NCBI GenBank assembly: GCA_964387025.1 | Contig: CAYLUZ010000004.1 | Coordinates: 186,001-250,000, forward strand | Length of the DNA: 64,000 nt | DNA from: PNON01 sp964387025 | GTDB lineage: Bacteria; Chloroflexota; Anaerolineae; Anaerolineales; Anaerolineaceae | Direction of reading: 5' to 3' | In this document: one piece after another, positions 37,461 through 45,994 of the stretch | Position numbering within the stretch: position 1 is the stretch's first letter | How the letters are laid out: each line of letters starts with the position of its first letter | Notes under the pieces: model-generated | What the model saw: the letters and a program-made list of their open reading frames with translations, nothing else | Database searches by the model: none | Told to the model about the DNA's origin: nothing | Translations under genes and position numbers: made by a program

Positions 37461-38987
37461 ATGTCGAAACTTACAAAAATAACCATATTGCTGGCTTCCT
37501 TTTTTGCAGTAGATAAGGTATTGGCTATTACCAGGCAATTGTTGACAGCCAGAATCTTTGGGCTTTCCGCAGAGCTGGATGCCTTCAACGCAGCAAATAA
37601 CCTGCCAGATCTGCTTTTTGCATTGATCTCCGGAGGAGCCCTGGCGATTGCTTTCATCCCGGTCCTCTCTGAAATACTAACAACTTCAGGAAGACAATCA
37701 ACTTGGCTGCTATTTTCTCGAATTGCCAATCTGGCGTTTATTGTCACTGCCATCATCGGGATTTTTATTGCTATTTTTGCTGAACCGCTGGTATCCTGGC
37801 GGCTCGGCATTGCACCCGGATTTAACCTGACCCAACAAAAACTGGTAGCGGAATTGATGCGCCTGAATTTAATTGCCACACTGATCTTTTCAATTAGCGG
37901 TTTGGTAATGGCAGGACTACAAACTAACCAGCATTTCCTTCTGCCTGCTGTTGCCCCCTTACTTTATAACCTGGGTCAAATCTTTGGGGCAATCATCCTT
38001 GCTCCAAAAGAAGGATTAAGTTTTGGACCGATACATTTACCTGCTTACAATATGGGAGTCCATGGGCTGGTTTATGGTGTCATTATCGGGGCAGCTTTAC
38101 ACTTGCTTATTCAAATTCCAGCGTTAGTAAAGTATCAGTTCAAATGGACACCCAGTGTCACTTTATTGGATCCAAATGTTAGCAAAGTATTAAAACTTCT
38201 TGGTCCCCGGCTTATAACCATGCTATTTATCCAGCTCATCTTTATTGCCCGGGATAATTTAGCTTCCGGATTATCCACCGGGGCAGTATCTGCTTTGACA
38301 TACGGCTGGATGATCATGCAGGTACCTGAAACGTTACTTGGAACAGCCATCGGGACGGCATTATTACCTACATTATCCGAATTTGCGGTGAAGCAGCAAT
38401 GGGGCGAGTTTACTAAGGTTATCTCACGAGCCGTACGAATACTGACAGCATTAACCATTCCCATCTTTGTAATTCTTTCGTTGGGATTGCGACCGCTGAT
38501 CAGTCTGGCGTTTGGATTTGATGCAGTTGGAACGGATCTGATATTGAATGTCAGCAGGGCATTTTTATTCGGGCTGATCGCCCATTCCATCATTGAAGTT
38601 GGCGTAAGGTCGTTTTATTCCTTTCAAAACGCAAAAATACCATTGCTTGCTTCAGCTGTTACGATTATTACATTTCTCCTCTTCGGGAATTTATTCGTTA
38701 ATAGATTTGGAGCAGTAGGTATTGCAGCTGCAGTAACCATCGCTTTTTCAGTAGAAATGCTGCTGGTAATGATACTTCTCATACGCAGGTTCCAATTCAA
38801 TATTGGAATAGTGCCAACGTTGAGTCGTGCCATACTCGCCAGTATCGCAGGTACAGCGGTAATTATCGGGATTTCATTGTGGCTTCCAATTAATCCGGTT
38901 CTTTCAGCACTAACTTCGATGGGAACCGCAGTCATCATCGCTTTTTTCATCATTAAAAAAGATATAAAAGAATTACGAAATCTATAA
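37461..38987 (+). CDS. murJ: MurJ/MviN lipid II flippase
   Basis: 508 aa with about 14 hydrophobic helices. MurJ family features include an N-terminal FFAVDKVLAITRQLLTARIF, AELDAFNAANNLPDLLF, GGALAIAFIPVLSE, and a central ALTYGWMIMQVPETLLGTAIGTALLPTLSEF. It moves lipid-linked peptidoglycan precursors across the membrane. The presence of such a gene says peptidoglycan or another lipid-linked polymer is made. ATG 37461 is preceded by AGGA. Nearest downstream gene is a membrane TPR protein. Confidence 0.93.
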   Translation: MSKLTKITILLASFFAVDKVLAITRQLLTARIFGLSAELDAFNAANNLPDLLFALISGGALAIAFIPVLSEILTTSGRQSTWLLFSRIANLAFIVTAIIGIFIAIFAEPLVSWRLGIAPGFNLTQQKLVAELMRLNLIATLIFSISGLVMAGLQTNQHFLLPAVAPLLYNLGQIFGAIILAPKEGLSFGPIHLPAYNMGVHGLVYGVIIGAALHLLIQIPALVKYQFKWTPSVTLLDPNVSKVLKLLGPRLITMLFIQLIFIARDNLASGLSTGAVSALTYGWMIMQVPETLLGTAIGTALLPTLSEFAVKQQWGEFTKVISRAVRILTALTIPIFVILSLGLRPLISLAFGFDAVGTDLILNVSRAFLFGLIAHSIIEVGVRSFYSFQNAKIPLLASAVTIITFLLFGNLFVNRFGAVGIAAAVTIAFSVEMLLVMILLIRRFQFNIGIVPTLSRAILASIAGTAVIIGISLWLPINPVLSALTSMGTAVIIAFFIIKKDIKELRNL

Positions 38988-39024
38988 GAAATAGTATAAG
39001 GTTGGAATAAGGTATAATTAGTCT

Positions 39025-40314
39025 ATGGTAGATGATCCGATGAATGAAACTCAACCTGTAAATCCGGTATCTAATCAACCGGATATTGAATCAACGACAA
39101 TCACTGTTCCCCGAAAGGGAGGACAAAAGTGGTGGGTGATAGGTGGTGTGATTGCTGTCATTATAATCACAGCAATTGGGGCATTGGGTGGTTATTACTC
39201 AGGGATAGCAAACCGAAAAGCAACAGAGAATAATAATCGAGCCCTGAAAGCAAGCATGCAATACCAGTTAGGACTTACAGATCTCCAGGCTGGCCGTTAT
39301 GGGTTTGCGAAACAGCGTTTTGAATATGTCATTGAGCTGGATCCTGGATTTCCTGGTGTACTCGAAAAAATGGCAGAAATCGCTATTGTTATGAATGCGA
39401 CCGCTACACCTACACCTGCGCCAATTCCAACAGCAGCACCAACACTTGATCTCAGCGGAGTGGAAAACCTGCTTGCCCAATCTAAACAGTTCCTTGTCGC
39501 AAAGGATTGGTCCGGCGCGATCTCTGCGCTGGACGCAATTCGGAAGGGGAATCCTTCCTTCAAGACACTTGAGGTGGATGGTCTGTACTTCCTGGCATTG
39601 AAATATCGTGGGATCGAAAAAATATATCAGCTGGGAAAACTGGAAAGTGGTCTTTATGACATCATTTTGATGTCGCGGTTTGGACCCATAGATGTAGATT
39701 CTCGCGATGCCAGTGAATGGGCAACAGCTTACATATACGGAGCAAGTTGGTGGGGAATTGATTTCCTCAGGGTAGTAAAAGACATAGAAATTGTCTATAC
39801 TAATTTTCCAAACTTGCAGGATCAAGGTCATGTAACGGCCTTTGAGCGTTACCGTATGGCTCTGGCAGGCGTGGGGGACCAATTTGCTTTGAAAGAAAAA
39901 TGGTGTGATGCGGTTCCATATTATTTACAGTCCCTCCAAGTGGGAGATAATGGAAAAGTAGGCGAAGCTTACACAAAGGCAAATAACAAGTGTATAGCGA
40001 TGACGCCAACCGAAATACCGACTGTAGTCCCTGTATTGAATAATGATCCGATCATCACCGGAGCACCCTTACCTGAAGGATTTACAACTGCTCCGTATGT
40101 TGGAGTCATTACCGGCAGCGATCCTGATTCGGATCCAATTACCTTTAGTGTTATATCCGGGAATCTTGCTGCCAATGGACTAAGCATGGATTCGGCTGGA
40201 AATATATCCGGTACACCAACAACCCCAGGGGTAACGATTAATTTTACCGTTCAGGTTGATGATGGTAGGGGTGGAACAGCTACCGCTGATTATTCGATCA
40301 ACGTAACAAGCTAA
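39025..40314 (+). CDS. Membrane-anchored TPR protein with C-terminal Ig-like (cadherin/PIG-type) domain
   Basis: 429 aa. Cytoplasmic N-terminus, one transmembrane helix (about 36-60), a TPR-like unit (YQLGLTDLQAGRYGFAKQRF), a Pro/Thr linker, a helical region, and at 340-429 a putative Ig domain with GSDPDSDPITFSVISG, GLSMDSAGNISGTPTTPG and VQVDDGRGGTATADY. TATAAT at 39013-39018 ends six bases before the first ATG and no ribosome site is visible, so a leaderless mRNA is possible; ATG 39040 is an alternative. It is cut off from the downstream ubiquitin-like operon by a terminator. Function unknown. Confidence 0.72.
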   Translation: MVDDPMNETQPVNPVSNQPDIESTTITVPRKGGQKWWVIGGVIAVIIITAIGALGGYYSGIANRKATENNNRALKASMQYQLGLTDLQAGRYGFAKQRFEYVIELDPGFPGVLEKMAEIAIVMNATATPTPAPIPTAAPTLDLSGVENLLAQSKQFLVAKDWSGAISALDAIRKGNPSFKTLEVDGLYFLALKYRGIEKIYQLGKLESGLYDIILMSRFGPIDVDSRDASEWATAYIYGASWWGIDFLRVVKDIEIVYTNFPNLQDQGHVTAFERYRMALAGVGDQFALKEKWCDAVPYYLQSLQVGDNGKVGEAYTKANNKCIAMTPTEIPTVVPVLNNDPIITGAPLPEGFTTAPYVGVITGSDPDSDPITFSVISGNLAANGLSMDSAGNISGTPTTPGVTINFTVQVDDGRGGTATADYSINVTS

Positions 40315-40334
40315 TAATATTAATCCGTATAATT

Positions 40335-40360
40335 AAACTCGCCGAAAGGCGAGTTTTTTT
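40335..40360 (+). terminator. Rho-independent terminator after the TPR protein
   Basis: Stem AAACTCGCC/GGCGAGTTT with a GAAA tetraloop and a run of seven T. It separates the TPR gene from the ubiquitin-like operon. Confidence 0.92.
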
Positions 40361-40460
40361 GTATAGAAATGAATTATTCCTGAAAAGATCGAAATAAAAT
40401 AATGCCATATAGTTTTGGATATTCATTCTTTGCCTGGTGAATTATTAACCAAACCATCCA

Positions 40461-40478
40461 CCTTACAGTTTTGTAAGG
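40461..40478. promoter_or_regulatory. Inverted repeat CCTTACA-GTTT-TGTAAGG, candidate operator
   Basis: Perfect 7-bp arms with a 4-nt centre, ending 20 nt upstream of the -35 of the ubiquitin-like operon. The first gene of that operon carries a GntR DNA-binding domain, and such proteins usually bind short palindromes near their own promoter. The link is an inference. Confidence 0.5.
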
Positions 40479-40498
40479 TCCAGTTTTGCATCAGGTAG

Positions 40499-40527
40499 TT
40501 GACATGACAGGTTATTTTTTGTATGAT
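40499..40527 (+). promoter_or_regulatory. Strong sigma-70-type promoter of the ubiquitin-like operon
   Basis: -35 TTGACA (40499-40504), exact consensus, 17-nt spacer, -10 TATGAT (40522-40527). The predicted start near 40534 gives a leader of about 30 nt with AAGGTGA before ATG 40564. Confidence 0.85.
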
Positions 40528-40563
40528 GATGTATGGAAGTCAGACCAGTATACAAGGTGAAAT

Positions 40564-42213
40564 ATGGCAATAAAATTTCTGGAACATAGGTCATTAACTG
40601 AAGTAGTTGCTGGTAGATTGGCTACCTTCATACTTGATGGCACATATCCGGCTGAAACTCAGTTACCTTCTGAAAGAGAATTGGTACAAGAGTACGGAGT
40701 TAGCCGCTCCACCTTAAGGGAAGCTTTAAAGATCCTGGGCGAGCATAAGCTAATCGAAGGGCGGCACGGCGTAGGCTGGTTCGTAAATCGCATCAACTCC
40801 TCCAACATGGCAAAATCCCATGAATTGGCCAATATTCCAAAGGAAGATACCAGACCCCGCCCGGCCTCATTGGAAACAAGCCAGCCAGTTGGTCCGCGGA
40901 GGCTGCCGGTTGCCCCGGAAAAGCCTCTTCAAATTCCCAATATGCATTCTGACCGTCTTGCTACCTTTAAGCTAATCTCATGGTGGGAACGGGAAAAGGT
41001 CGAAAATGCACGTGTACTTGTGGTCGGAGCCGGAGCACTCGGTAATGAGGTCATCAAAAACCTCGTCTTAATGGGAATTGGTAATATTTTCATTGTGGAT
41101 TTTGACACTATTGAACTGGCAAATCTAAGCCGTTCCATTTTATACCGTGAATCAGACACCGGCCGGGAAAAAGCTGAAGTCGCGGCTGCCCAGGCAAAAG
41201 ATATTAACCCCAATGTGCATGTGCAGTTTTTACACGGCGATATCTCCACCATGCTTGGATTGGGTGTATTTCGGCGGATGGATGTTGTCATCGGGTGTCT
41301 CGATAATCGTGAGGCGCGCCTGGCAGTCAATCGGTTTTGTTACTGGATGAACATCCCCTGGGTGGATGGAGCCATTCAGGAGTTCCTGGGGTTGGTGCGA
41401 GTGTTCGTACCCGGCAATGGGGCCTGTTTTGAATGTACTTTGACAGAACAAGCCCGCCGTGACCTGTCGATGCGTTATTCATGCCCTTTATTAGCCCGCG
41501 AGAACGTTCTCCTCGGAAAAGTGCCAACGACCCCCACAATTGCTTCCATTATTGGCGCCATGCAGGCTCAGGAAGCACTTAAGATCATTCACACATTACC
41601 TGTCGAACCGGGAAAGGTCATCCACTATAACGGAATGACCAATGATATGTACACCAGCGCTTACCAGTCCAAGGAAGATTGTGAGAGCCATTGGATCTAT
41701 GGGGACGTTACTGAATTACCTGCTAAAGCGGAACAAACAACCCTGGCAGAATTACTTCAAATAGCCCAAGATGACCTTGGAAAAGAAGCGATCCTGGAGT
41801 TGGATCAGGAGATTATTCTCTCCCTTCGATGTCCAAAATGCTTAACAACAGAAAATGTTTTGAAACCAATATCACTTGTGAGTTTTCAGGGAGCTCACTG
41901 CGCAGTTTGTGGTACCCTTCGAGAAATTGAAATGACACACATCATTACTGGCAATGAACCATTTTTGAAACGCACTCTTGTCAGTGTGGGAATTCCACCC
42001 TTGCATATAATCAGAGCTACTAATGGAACAGATTATCGTTTTTATGAATTGACTGGTGACCTTGAAAATGCCCTCCATTTTAACCATTTTAATAAACCGG
42101 AGAGCGGCTTCCTATCTCCCAACTTACGGATCCGCCTTGGAGATGAAGTGGAGGCAGCACCTCAAGGTGCAGTTCCGACCCGAATGCGAGTGATTCTTAA
42201 GGATGAAGAATGA
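40564..42213 (+). CDS. GntR-type HTH fused to E1/ThiF-like Ubl-activating enzyme
   Basis: 549 aa. Residues 1-78 are a GntR winged helix (QLPSERELVQEYGVSRSTLR). From about 130 to 370 comes an E1/ThiF Rossmann domain: GAGALG at 155-160, DFDTIELANLSRS, GREKAEVAA, GCLDNREARLAVN (ATP/Mg site), C288/C291, candidate catalytic C307 in RYSCPLL, and the crossover VPTTPTIASIIGAMQAQEALK. C423/C426 and C446/C449 form a zinc ribbon near the C-terminus. It should adenylate and thioester-link the downstream ubiquitin-like proteins. The fusion of a transcription factor to an E1 is unusual and suggests self-regulation or DNA tethering. First gene of the operon, overlapping the next by ATGA. Confidence 0.88.
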   Translation: MAIKFLEHRSLTEVVAGRLATFILDGTYPAETQLPSERELVQEYGVSRSTLREALKILGEHKLIEGRHGVGWFVNRINSSNMAKSHELANIPKEDTRPRPASLETSQPVGPRRLPVAPEKPLQIPNMHSDRLATFKLISWWEREKVENARVLVVGAGALGNEVIKNLVLMGIGNIFIVDFDTIELANLSRSILYRESDTGREKAEVAAAQAKDINPNVHVQFLHGDISTMLGLGVFRRMDVVIGCLDNREARLAVNRFCYWMNIPWVDGAIQEFLGLVRVFVPGNGACFECTLTEQARRDLSMRYSCPLLARENVLLGKVPTTPTIASIIGAMQAQEALKIIHTLPVEPGKVIHYNGMTNDMYTSAYQSKEDCESHWIYGDVTELPAKAEQTTLAELLQIAQDDLGKEAILELDQEIILSLRCPKCLTTENVLKPISLVSFQGAHCAVCGTLREIEMTHIITGNEPFLKRTLVSVGIPPLHIIRATNGTDYRFYELTGDLENALHFNHFNKPESGFLSPNLRIRLGDEVEAAPQGAVPTRMRVILKDEE

Positions 42214-43202
42214 ACAGCGTGATGTCAAATCCAACTCAGGATTCCAGGCAAACAATGGCCGCATTCTTCAAGAAATTTTTCTTCCAGGTTGCGATTATTA
42301 TCATTGTGATCCAGTTATCTGTTGCAGCCAGCTGGGGATGGACCTGGATGCTATTCTGGAATCAATTATTTGGATATATTTTCATCAAAATTGCGATTGT
42401 GATCGGTTCAGCACTACTTTCAGGTTTGATTTCCAGGGTGATTCTGAAAGATCATTTACGCATAATAGGTTGGTTGAGCTCTGAGATTTCCGTGATCTTC
42501 AGTCTGGTAGGAATATCATTTTTTACACAGAACCTGGTGGGATTTCGCCTGACGTTAATTTCTCAACCAATTACAAACTGGGATGGGCTTTGGCAAATAA
42601 CGATGGCAGGAGCAACAACCTGGCTGGTTTTATATGCATGGAGCAAACCGCGATTACCAGCAATAATGCAAAACGAGACTGTAGAGCACCACGATCAAAT
42701 CTCCCCAAGGATGGTAACTTCTCTTCAAGAAGTACCTCAAACGAACCTACCTGTATACGAACAGACTCGACCTATCAGGAAAACGATCCAACCCAAGAAA
42801 CGACCGGCAGCCCGAATGCGTGGACATAAAACTGTTCATTCCAAGAATCCTGTTGCGAATTATCTGAAGAAATTGAATACCAGAGCTGCTGCATTAATTG
42901 GACAATTTCATTTTCCTGCAATTTTTCATATTGGTTCAGGGCAAATAAGGAGTATTTCCACTCAACCAACAAGAAAGGTGCTAAAACCTGCGGTCAAGCC
43001 GGTTCAGCATAAGTCCATTTCAAAGAAGCCCAAACCTATTCGATTGGTTGGACTCGAAGAGCATCGCTGCCCCTATTGCCTCGAACTGGTGAAAGAGAAT
43101 GACCCGGCTGGAGTGGTAGTATGCCCTATCTGTCATGCCAACCATCATAAAAGTTGTTGGGATATCTCCGGTACCTGCCAGGTACCCCATATACAAAGTT
43201 GA
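42210..43202 (+). CDS. Four-TM membrane protein with C-terminal RING-like zinc finger (E3 candidate)
   Basis: 330 aa. Four hydrophobic segments lie between about residues 18 and 145, followed by a long basic, Pro-rich cytoplasmic linker (about 150-280). At the C-terminus is a compact treble-clef/RING-like finger: C287-x2-C290, C305-x2-C308, H312/H313, C316, C323 and H327, with the CPxC...HHxxCW pattern of prokaryotic RING family 1. In an operon with E1, E2, Ubl and JAMM proteins, a membrane-anchored E3 ligase is the natural reading. Ligase activity is inferred, not shown. Start overlaps the E1 stop; ATG 42222 is an alternative. Confidence 0.75.
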   Translation: MNSVMSNPTQDSRQTMAAFFKKFFFQVAIIIIVIQLSVAASWGWTWMLFWNQLFGYIFIKIAIVIGSALLSGLISRVILKDHLRIIGWLSSEISVIFSLVGISFFTQNLVGFRLTLISQPITNWDGLWQITMAGATTWLVLYAWSKPRLPAIMQNETVEHHDQISPRMVTSLQEVPQTNLPVYEQTRPIRKTIQPKKRPAARMRGHKTVHSKNPVANYLKKLNTRAAALIGQFHFPAIFHIGSGQIRSISTQPTRKVLKPAVKPVQHKSISKKPKPIRLVGLEEHRCPYCLELVKENDPAGVVVCPICHANHHKSCWDISGTCQVPHIQS

Positions 43203-43250
43203 TCTTCTGCAATAATCAATCGCTAGCATTTATTTCTTTTGGAGGAACGT

Positions 43251-44099
43251 ATGATGGATGTACCTGTGACAATCGTATTACCGAGTGGTGGAGCCCGAAG
43301 GGCAGATATTCCAGATGACGTTCCGGTAGGAGAGATCATCGAGGAATTAACCTCATTGCTTAAGCTGCCTACTGTTGGTCCCGATGGCAGGCCGATGGGT
43401 TATCGCCTTGATAGCAAAGCTTTAGGTAAGGAACTCACAGAAAAAGAAACCTTAGCCAGTGCGCATGTCCCTTCGGAAGACCGATTGATGATCTCTGCAG
43501 ACATCACTGCTGGTGCTGGTGTATCGATCGACGTCAGTCCGCGTATTCGCCGATTAAGAATGGACTATCAACTCATCCAGGAACTGACAGCCAGAAGCGA
43601 TCTGATCCAAGTCGAACCGTTATTGGTCCGCCCTGGCCTTCCACCGGAACACTACACTGTTACATTTAAGTGCAAGAGCATTATCGGTATCGATGGGAAA
43701 GGGAATCCTAAGATTGGTGAACATCACCAGGTAGACATTTACCTGCATACCCAGTATCCCCAACGATGGCCTGGAATGAAATGGTTAACTCCCATATGGC
43801 ATCCCAATATCAACCATTTGAACGGTACAGTGTGCATAGATGCAGCCTGGTGGGCAGCTTCCAGATCCTTGGATAGATTGGTCATTATGTTGGGAGAAAT
43901 GCTGCAATACAAGAACTTTCACGATGATCCGACAAAACCACCATTTCCCTGGGACCCAGATGCAGCGCGCTGGTGCAGGGAGTACAGGGGAAAGCATCCG
44001 GATGCTTTCCCGCTGGATAAACGTGAACTTTTGCGCCCGGAACGCATTAAGTTCAAGAAAATAGATACTGTAACACCGTCCAGAATTAGATTGAAGTGA
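43251..44099 (+). CDS. Ubiquitin-like domain fused to E2 conjugating enzyme
   Basis: 282 aa. Residues 1 to about 88 are a beta-grasp ubiquitin-like domain (VTIVLPSGG, GPDGRPMGYRLDSKALG, DRLMISADITAG), about two thirds identical by eye to the free Ubl of the next gene. Residues about 100-255 are a UBC/E2 fold with the hallmark HPN motif (184-186) and catalytic C195 in NGTVCIDAAWW, spaced as in eukaryotic E2s. It should receive the Ubl from E1 and pass it to a substrate. The frame stays open back to TTG 43239, but GGAGG at 43241-43245 places the start at ATG 43251 (or 43254). The Ubl may act in cis or be released by the JAMM peptidase. Confidence 0.9.
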   Translation: MMDVPVTIVLPSGGARRADIPDDVPVGEIIEELTSLLKLPTVGPDGRPMGYRLDSKALGKELTEKETLASAHVPSEDRLMISADITAGAGVSIDVSPRIRRLRMDYQLIQELTARSDLIQVEPLLVRPGLPPEHYTVTFKCKSIIGIDGKGNPKIGEHHQVDIYLHTQYPQRWPGMKWLTPIWHPNINHLNGTVCIDAAWWAASRSLDRLVIMLGEMLQYKNFHDDPTKPPFPWDPDAARWCREYRGKHPDAFPLDKRELLRPERIKFKKIDTVTPSRIRLK

Positions 44100-44158
44100 T
44101 CGATCAATGAGCGCTCAAAATAATATAAACCTAATCAAAATAATTGAGGAGAAAAACC

Positions 44159-44425
44159 ATGTCCGATATTAATGTAACTTTAGTGCTTCCATCTGGAGGC
44201 AGTCGTGTAGCAGAAGTACCAGGAGATGTACCGGTCAAAGAACTCATTCCAGAATTGGCTACCTCATTAGAACTCCCAACCACCGGACCAGATGGCCGGC
44301 CAATCAACTACCGGTTGGATAGCAAGGCTTTAGGTCGTGAACTCCAGGAGACTGAGACATTATCCGATGCAAAAATCCCTCAGGATGATAGGGTGATGAT
44401 CACTGCAGATATCACCGCAGGTTAA
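44159..44425 (+). CDS. Free ubiquitin-like protein
   Basis: 88 aa. A single beta-grasp domain of the ubiquitin/YukD type: VTLVLPSGG, GPDGRPINYRLDSKALG, DRVMITADITAG. It ends directly in a single glycine (ITAG, then TAA), so no processing is needed to expose the C-terminal carboxylate that an E1 would adenylate. It lacks the double glycine of ubiquitin, ThiS and MoaD. The start ATG 44159 has GAGGAG eight bases upstream. Lies between the Ubl-E2 fusion and the JAMM gene; likely the conjugated modifier. Confidence 0.85.
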   Translation: MSDINVTLVLPSGGSRVAEVPGDVPVKELIPELATSLELPTTGPDGRPINYRLDSKALGRELQETETLSDAKIPQDDRVMITADITAG

Positions 44426-44464
44426 TACTCTGGATCACCGAAAAACATGGAAAAAGGAATTACC

Positions 44465-45115
44465 ATGCTTAGTAGTACTGAACCAATTAAAACCAGTATC
44501 CAATTGCTTCCAACAGAACAAACCGTGCCGCGGTCAACGCGTATGCCGTTTTCTCAAGCAATCAACTGGCGACCAGCTCACAATGATGATAGTGTTCCTG
44601 AACCTGTCGTATCTGTATTCATGACCAGGCCAGCATTTAGCGAATGTTGTAACCATGCCATGAGTGATATGGATAACGAGGTGGGTGGATGGCTGCTGGG
44701 TAAATGGCGAACTGACAAGGAGACAAATAAACAATTTATCATAGTGGACACAGTCCTGCCAGCTCAAAACACCATTTCCCGCAGCACCTATTTGACTTTT
44801 ACCCAACAAAGTCAGGTGGATTTACGGAATCACCTGGATGAAAAATACCCGGAAAAAGAGCTGGTAGGTTGGTTCCATACTCATCCACGAATGGGTGTCT
44901 TCCTCTCGAGTTATGATACCTGGCTTCACCAGCATTTTTTTCCAGAATTGTGGCAGGTGGCGCTGGTAATCGAACCTCATTCAGGTGTGGGTGGTTTCTT
45001 TGTGCGGCAGAACGATGGCGGATTGGATCCACGCCAGTATTATGGATTTTATGAATTGGTTGAGAATATCGAGCAAAGTGTGGTCGATTGGCATAATTTG
45101 ACAATATCACCTTAA
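44465..45115 (+). CDS. JAB/JAMM-domain isopeptidase (deubiquitinase-like)
   Basis: 216 aa. MPN/JAB1 metalloprotease domain at about 50-175 with a complete JAMM site: E72 in NEVGGWLLG, H138 and H140 in GWFHTHP, S148 and D151 in LSSYD. Such enzymes bind one zinc and cleave isopeptide bonds after a Ubl C-terminus or trim Ubl precursors. Start ATG 44465 is preferred to 44447 because AAAAAGGA sits six bases ahead. In this operon it would remove or mature the Ubl, including possible cleavage of the Ubl-E2 fusion. Confidence 0.9.
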   Translation: MLSSTEPIKTSIQLLPTEQTVPRSTRMPFSQAINWRPAHNDDSVPEPVVSVFMTRPAFSECCNHAMSDMDNEVGGWLLGKWRTDKETNKQFIIVDTVLPAQNTISRSTYLTFTQQSQVDLRNHLDEKYPEKELVGWFHTHPRMGVFLSSYDTWLHQHFFPELWQVALVIEPHSGVGGFFVRQNDGGLDPRQYYGFYELVENIEQSVVDWHNLTISP

Positions 45116-45136
45116 TCTTTGCTATAGGAGGTAACA

Positions 45137-45994
45137 ATGACGCGAATGATGCGTTTGTATTATTACGGTGTTGCCGGAGCAATTGGCGGTTTGATTGCCT
45201 GGCAGTTAAGCAACCTGATAGGTCTTTCTTTTACCCCGATCCTATACCTGAACGAGATGATCGTTGGAGCAGTGATAGGCCTGTGCATCGGTGTCAGCAT
45301 TGGGTTGGTCGAAGGTGTTTTGCGTCAGAACCTGGTCTATTCCCTAAAATCTGTAGCGGTTTTTGCGGGATTGGGAGCAGCAGGTGGCGCAATCGGGCTT
45401 CCGCTCGCGGAGGGTCTATTTCAACTCTCTGGTGGAATAATTTTGGGGCGGTTGTTTGGATGGGCAGTTTTCGGCTTATTAATTGGATTGGCCGCCGGAT
45501 GGATGGGGGGAGCTCAGGTTTGGAAAAGCGGTCTGGGAGGTTTTATCGGCGGGTTGATGGGCGGAGTAATTTTGAGTTCAGTCCAGGGATGGTTATCAAA
45601 TGCCTTGATGGGTAAAGCCATTGGCTTGATCCTCCTGGGAGCTTCGATAGGAGTATTCATTGCTCTCATCATCTACCTGCTCTCTCGGGCCTGGATCGTG
45701 GTCAAAAGCGGCAAATTGAAAGGGATGGAATTTGTTTTGGACAAATTCATGAAGCAAAAAAGCCCGAGTGCCTTTATTGGCAGTGATGCATTGAAGGCAG
45801 AAATTGTATTACCAGATCCTGATATCGCACCCCAACATGCCATGCTGAAAGGGTTTGAAACGCACTTCACCATCAAAGATATGAGTATGAATGGAACCTT
45901 CTTAAATAATAAAAAAGTTGAAGTGGCACGCTTGAGTGATCATCAAGTTATCCGGTTGGGGAACACCGAATTGGTGTATTACGAAAAGAGGTAA
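45137..45994 (+). CDS. Polytopic membrane protein with C-terminal FHA domain
   Basis: 285 aa. The first about 190 residues are Gly/Ala-rich hydrophobic helices (six or so, with GxxxG spacing). The last about 75 are an FHA domain: SAFIGSDALKAEIVLPD, APQHAMLKG and the closing NGTFLNNKKV. FHA domains bind phosphothreonine, so this protein could recruit phosphorylated partners to the membrane. No Ser/Thr kinase is encoded in the window. AGGAGG precedes the ATG. 21 nt after the JAMM gene and directly abutting the VWA gene. Confidence 0.85.
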   Translation: MTRMMRLYYYGVAGAIGGLIAWQLSNLIGLSFTPILYLNEMIVGAVIGLCIGVSIGLVEGVLRQNLVYSLKSVAVFAGLGAAGGAIGLPLAEGLFQLSGGIILGRLFGWAVFGLLIGLAAGWMGGAQVWKSGLGGFIGGLMGGVILSSVQGWLSNALMGKAIGLILLGASIGVFIALIIYLLSRAWIVVKSGKLKGMEFVLDKFMKQKSPSAFIGSDALKAEIVLPDPDIAPQHAMLKGFETHFTIKDMSMNGTFLNNKKVEVARLSDHQVIRLGNTELVYYEKR

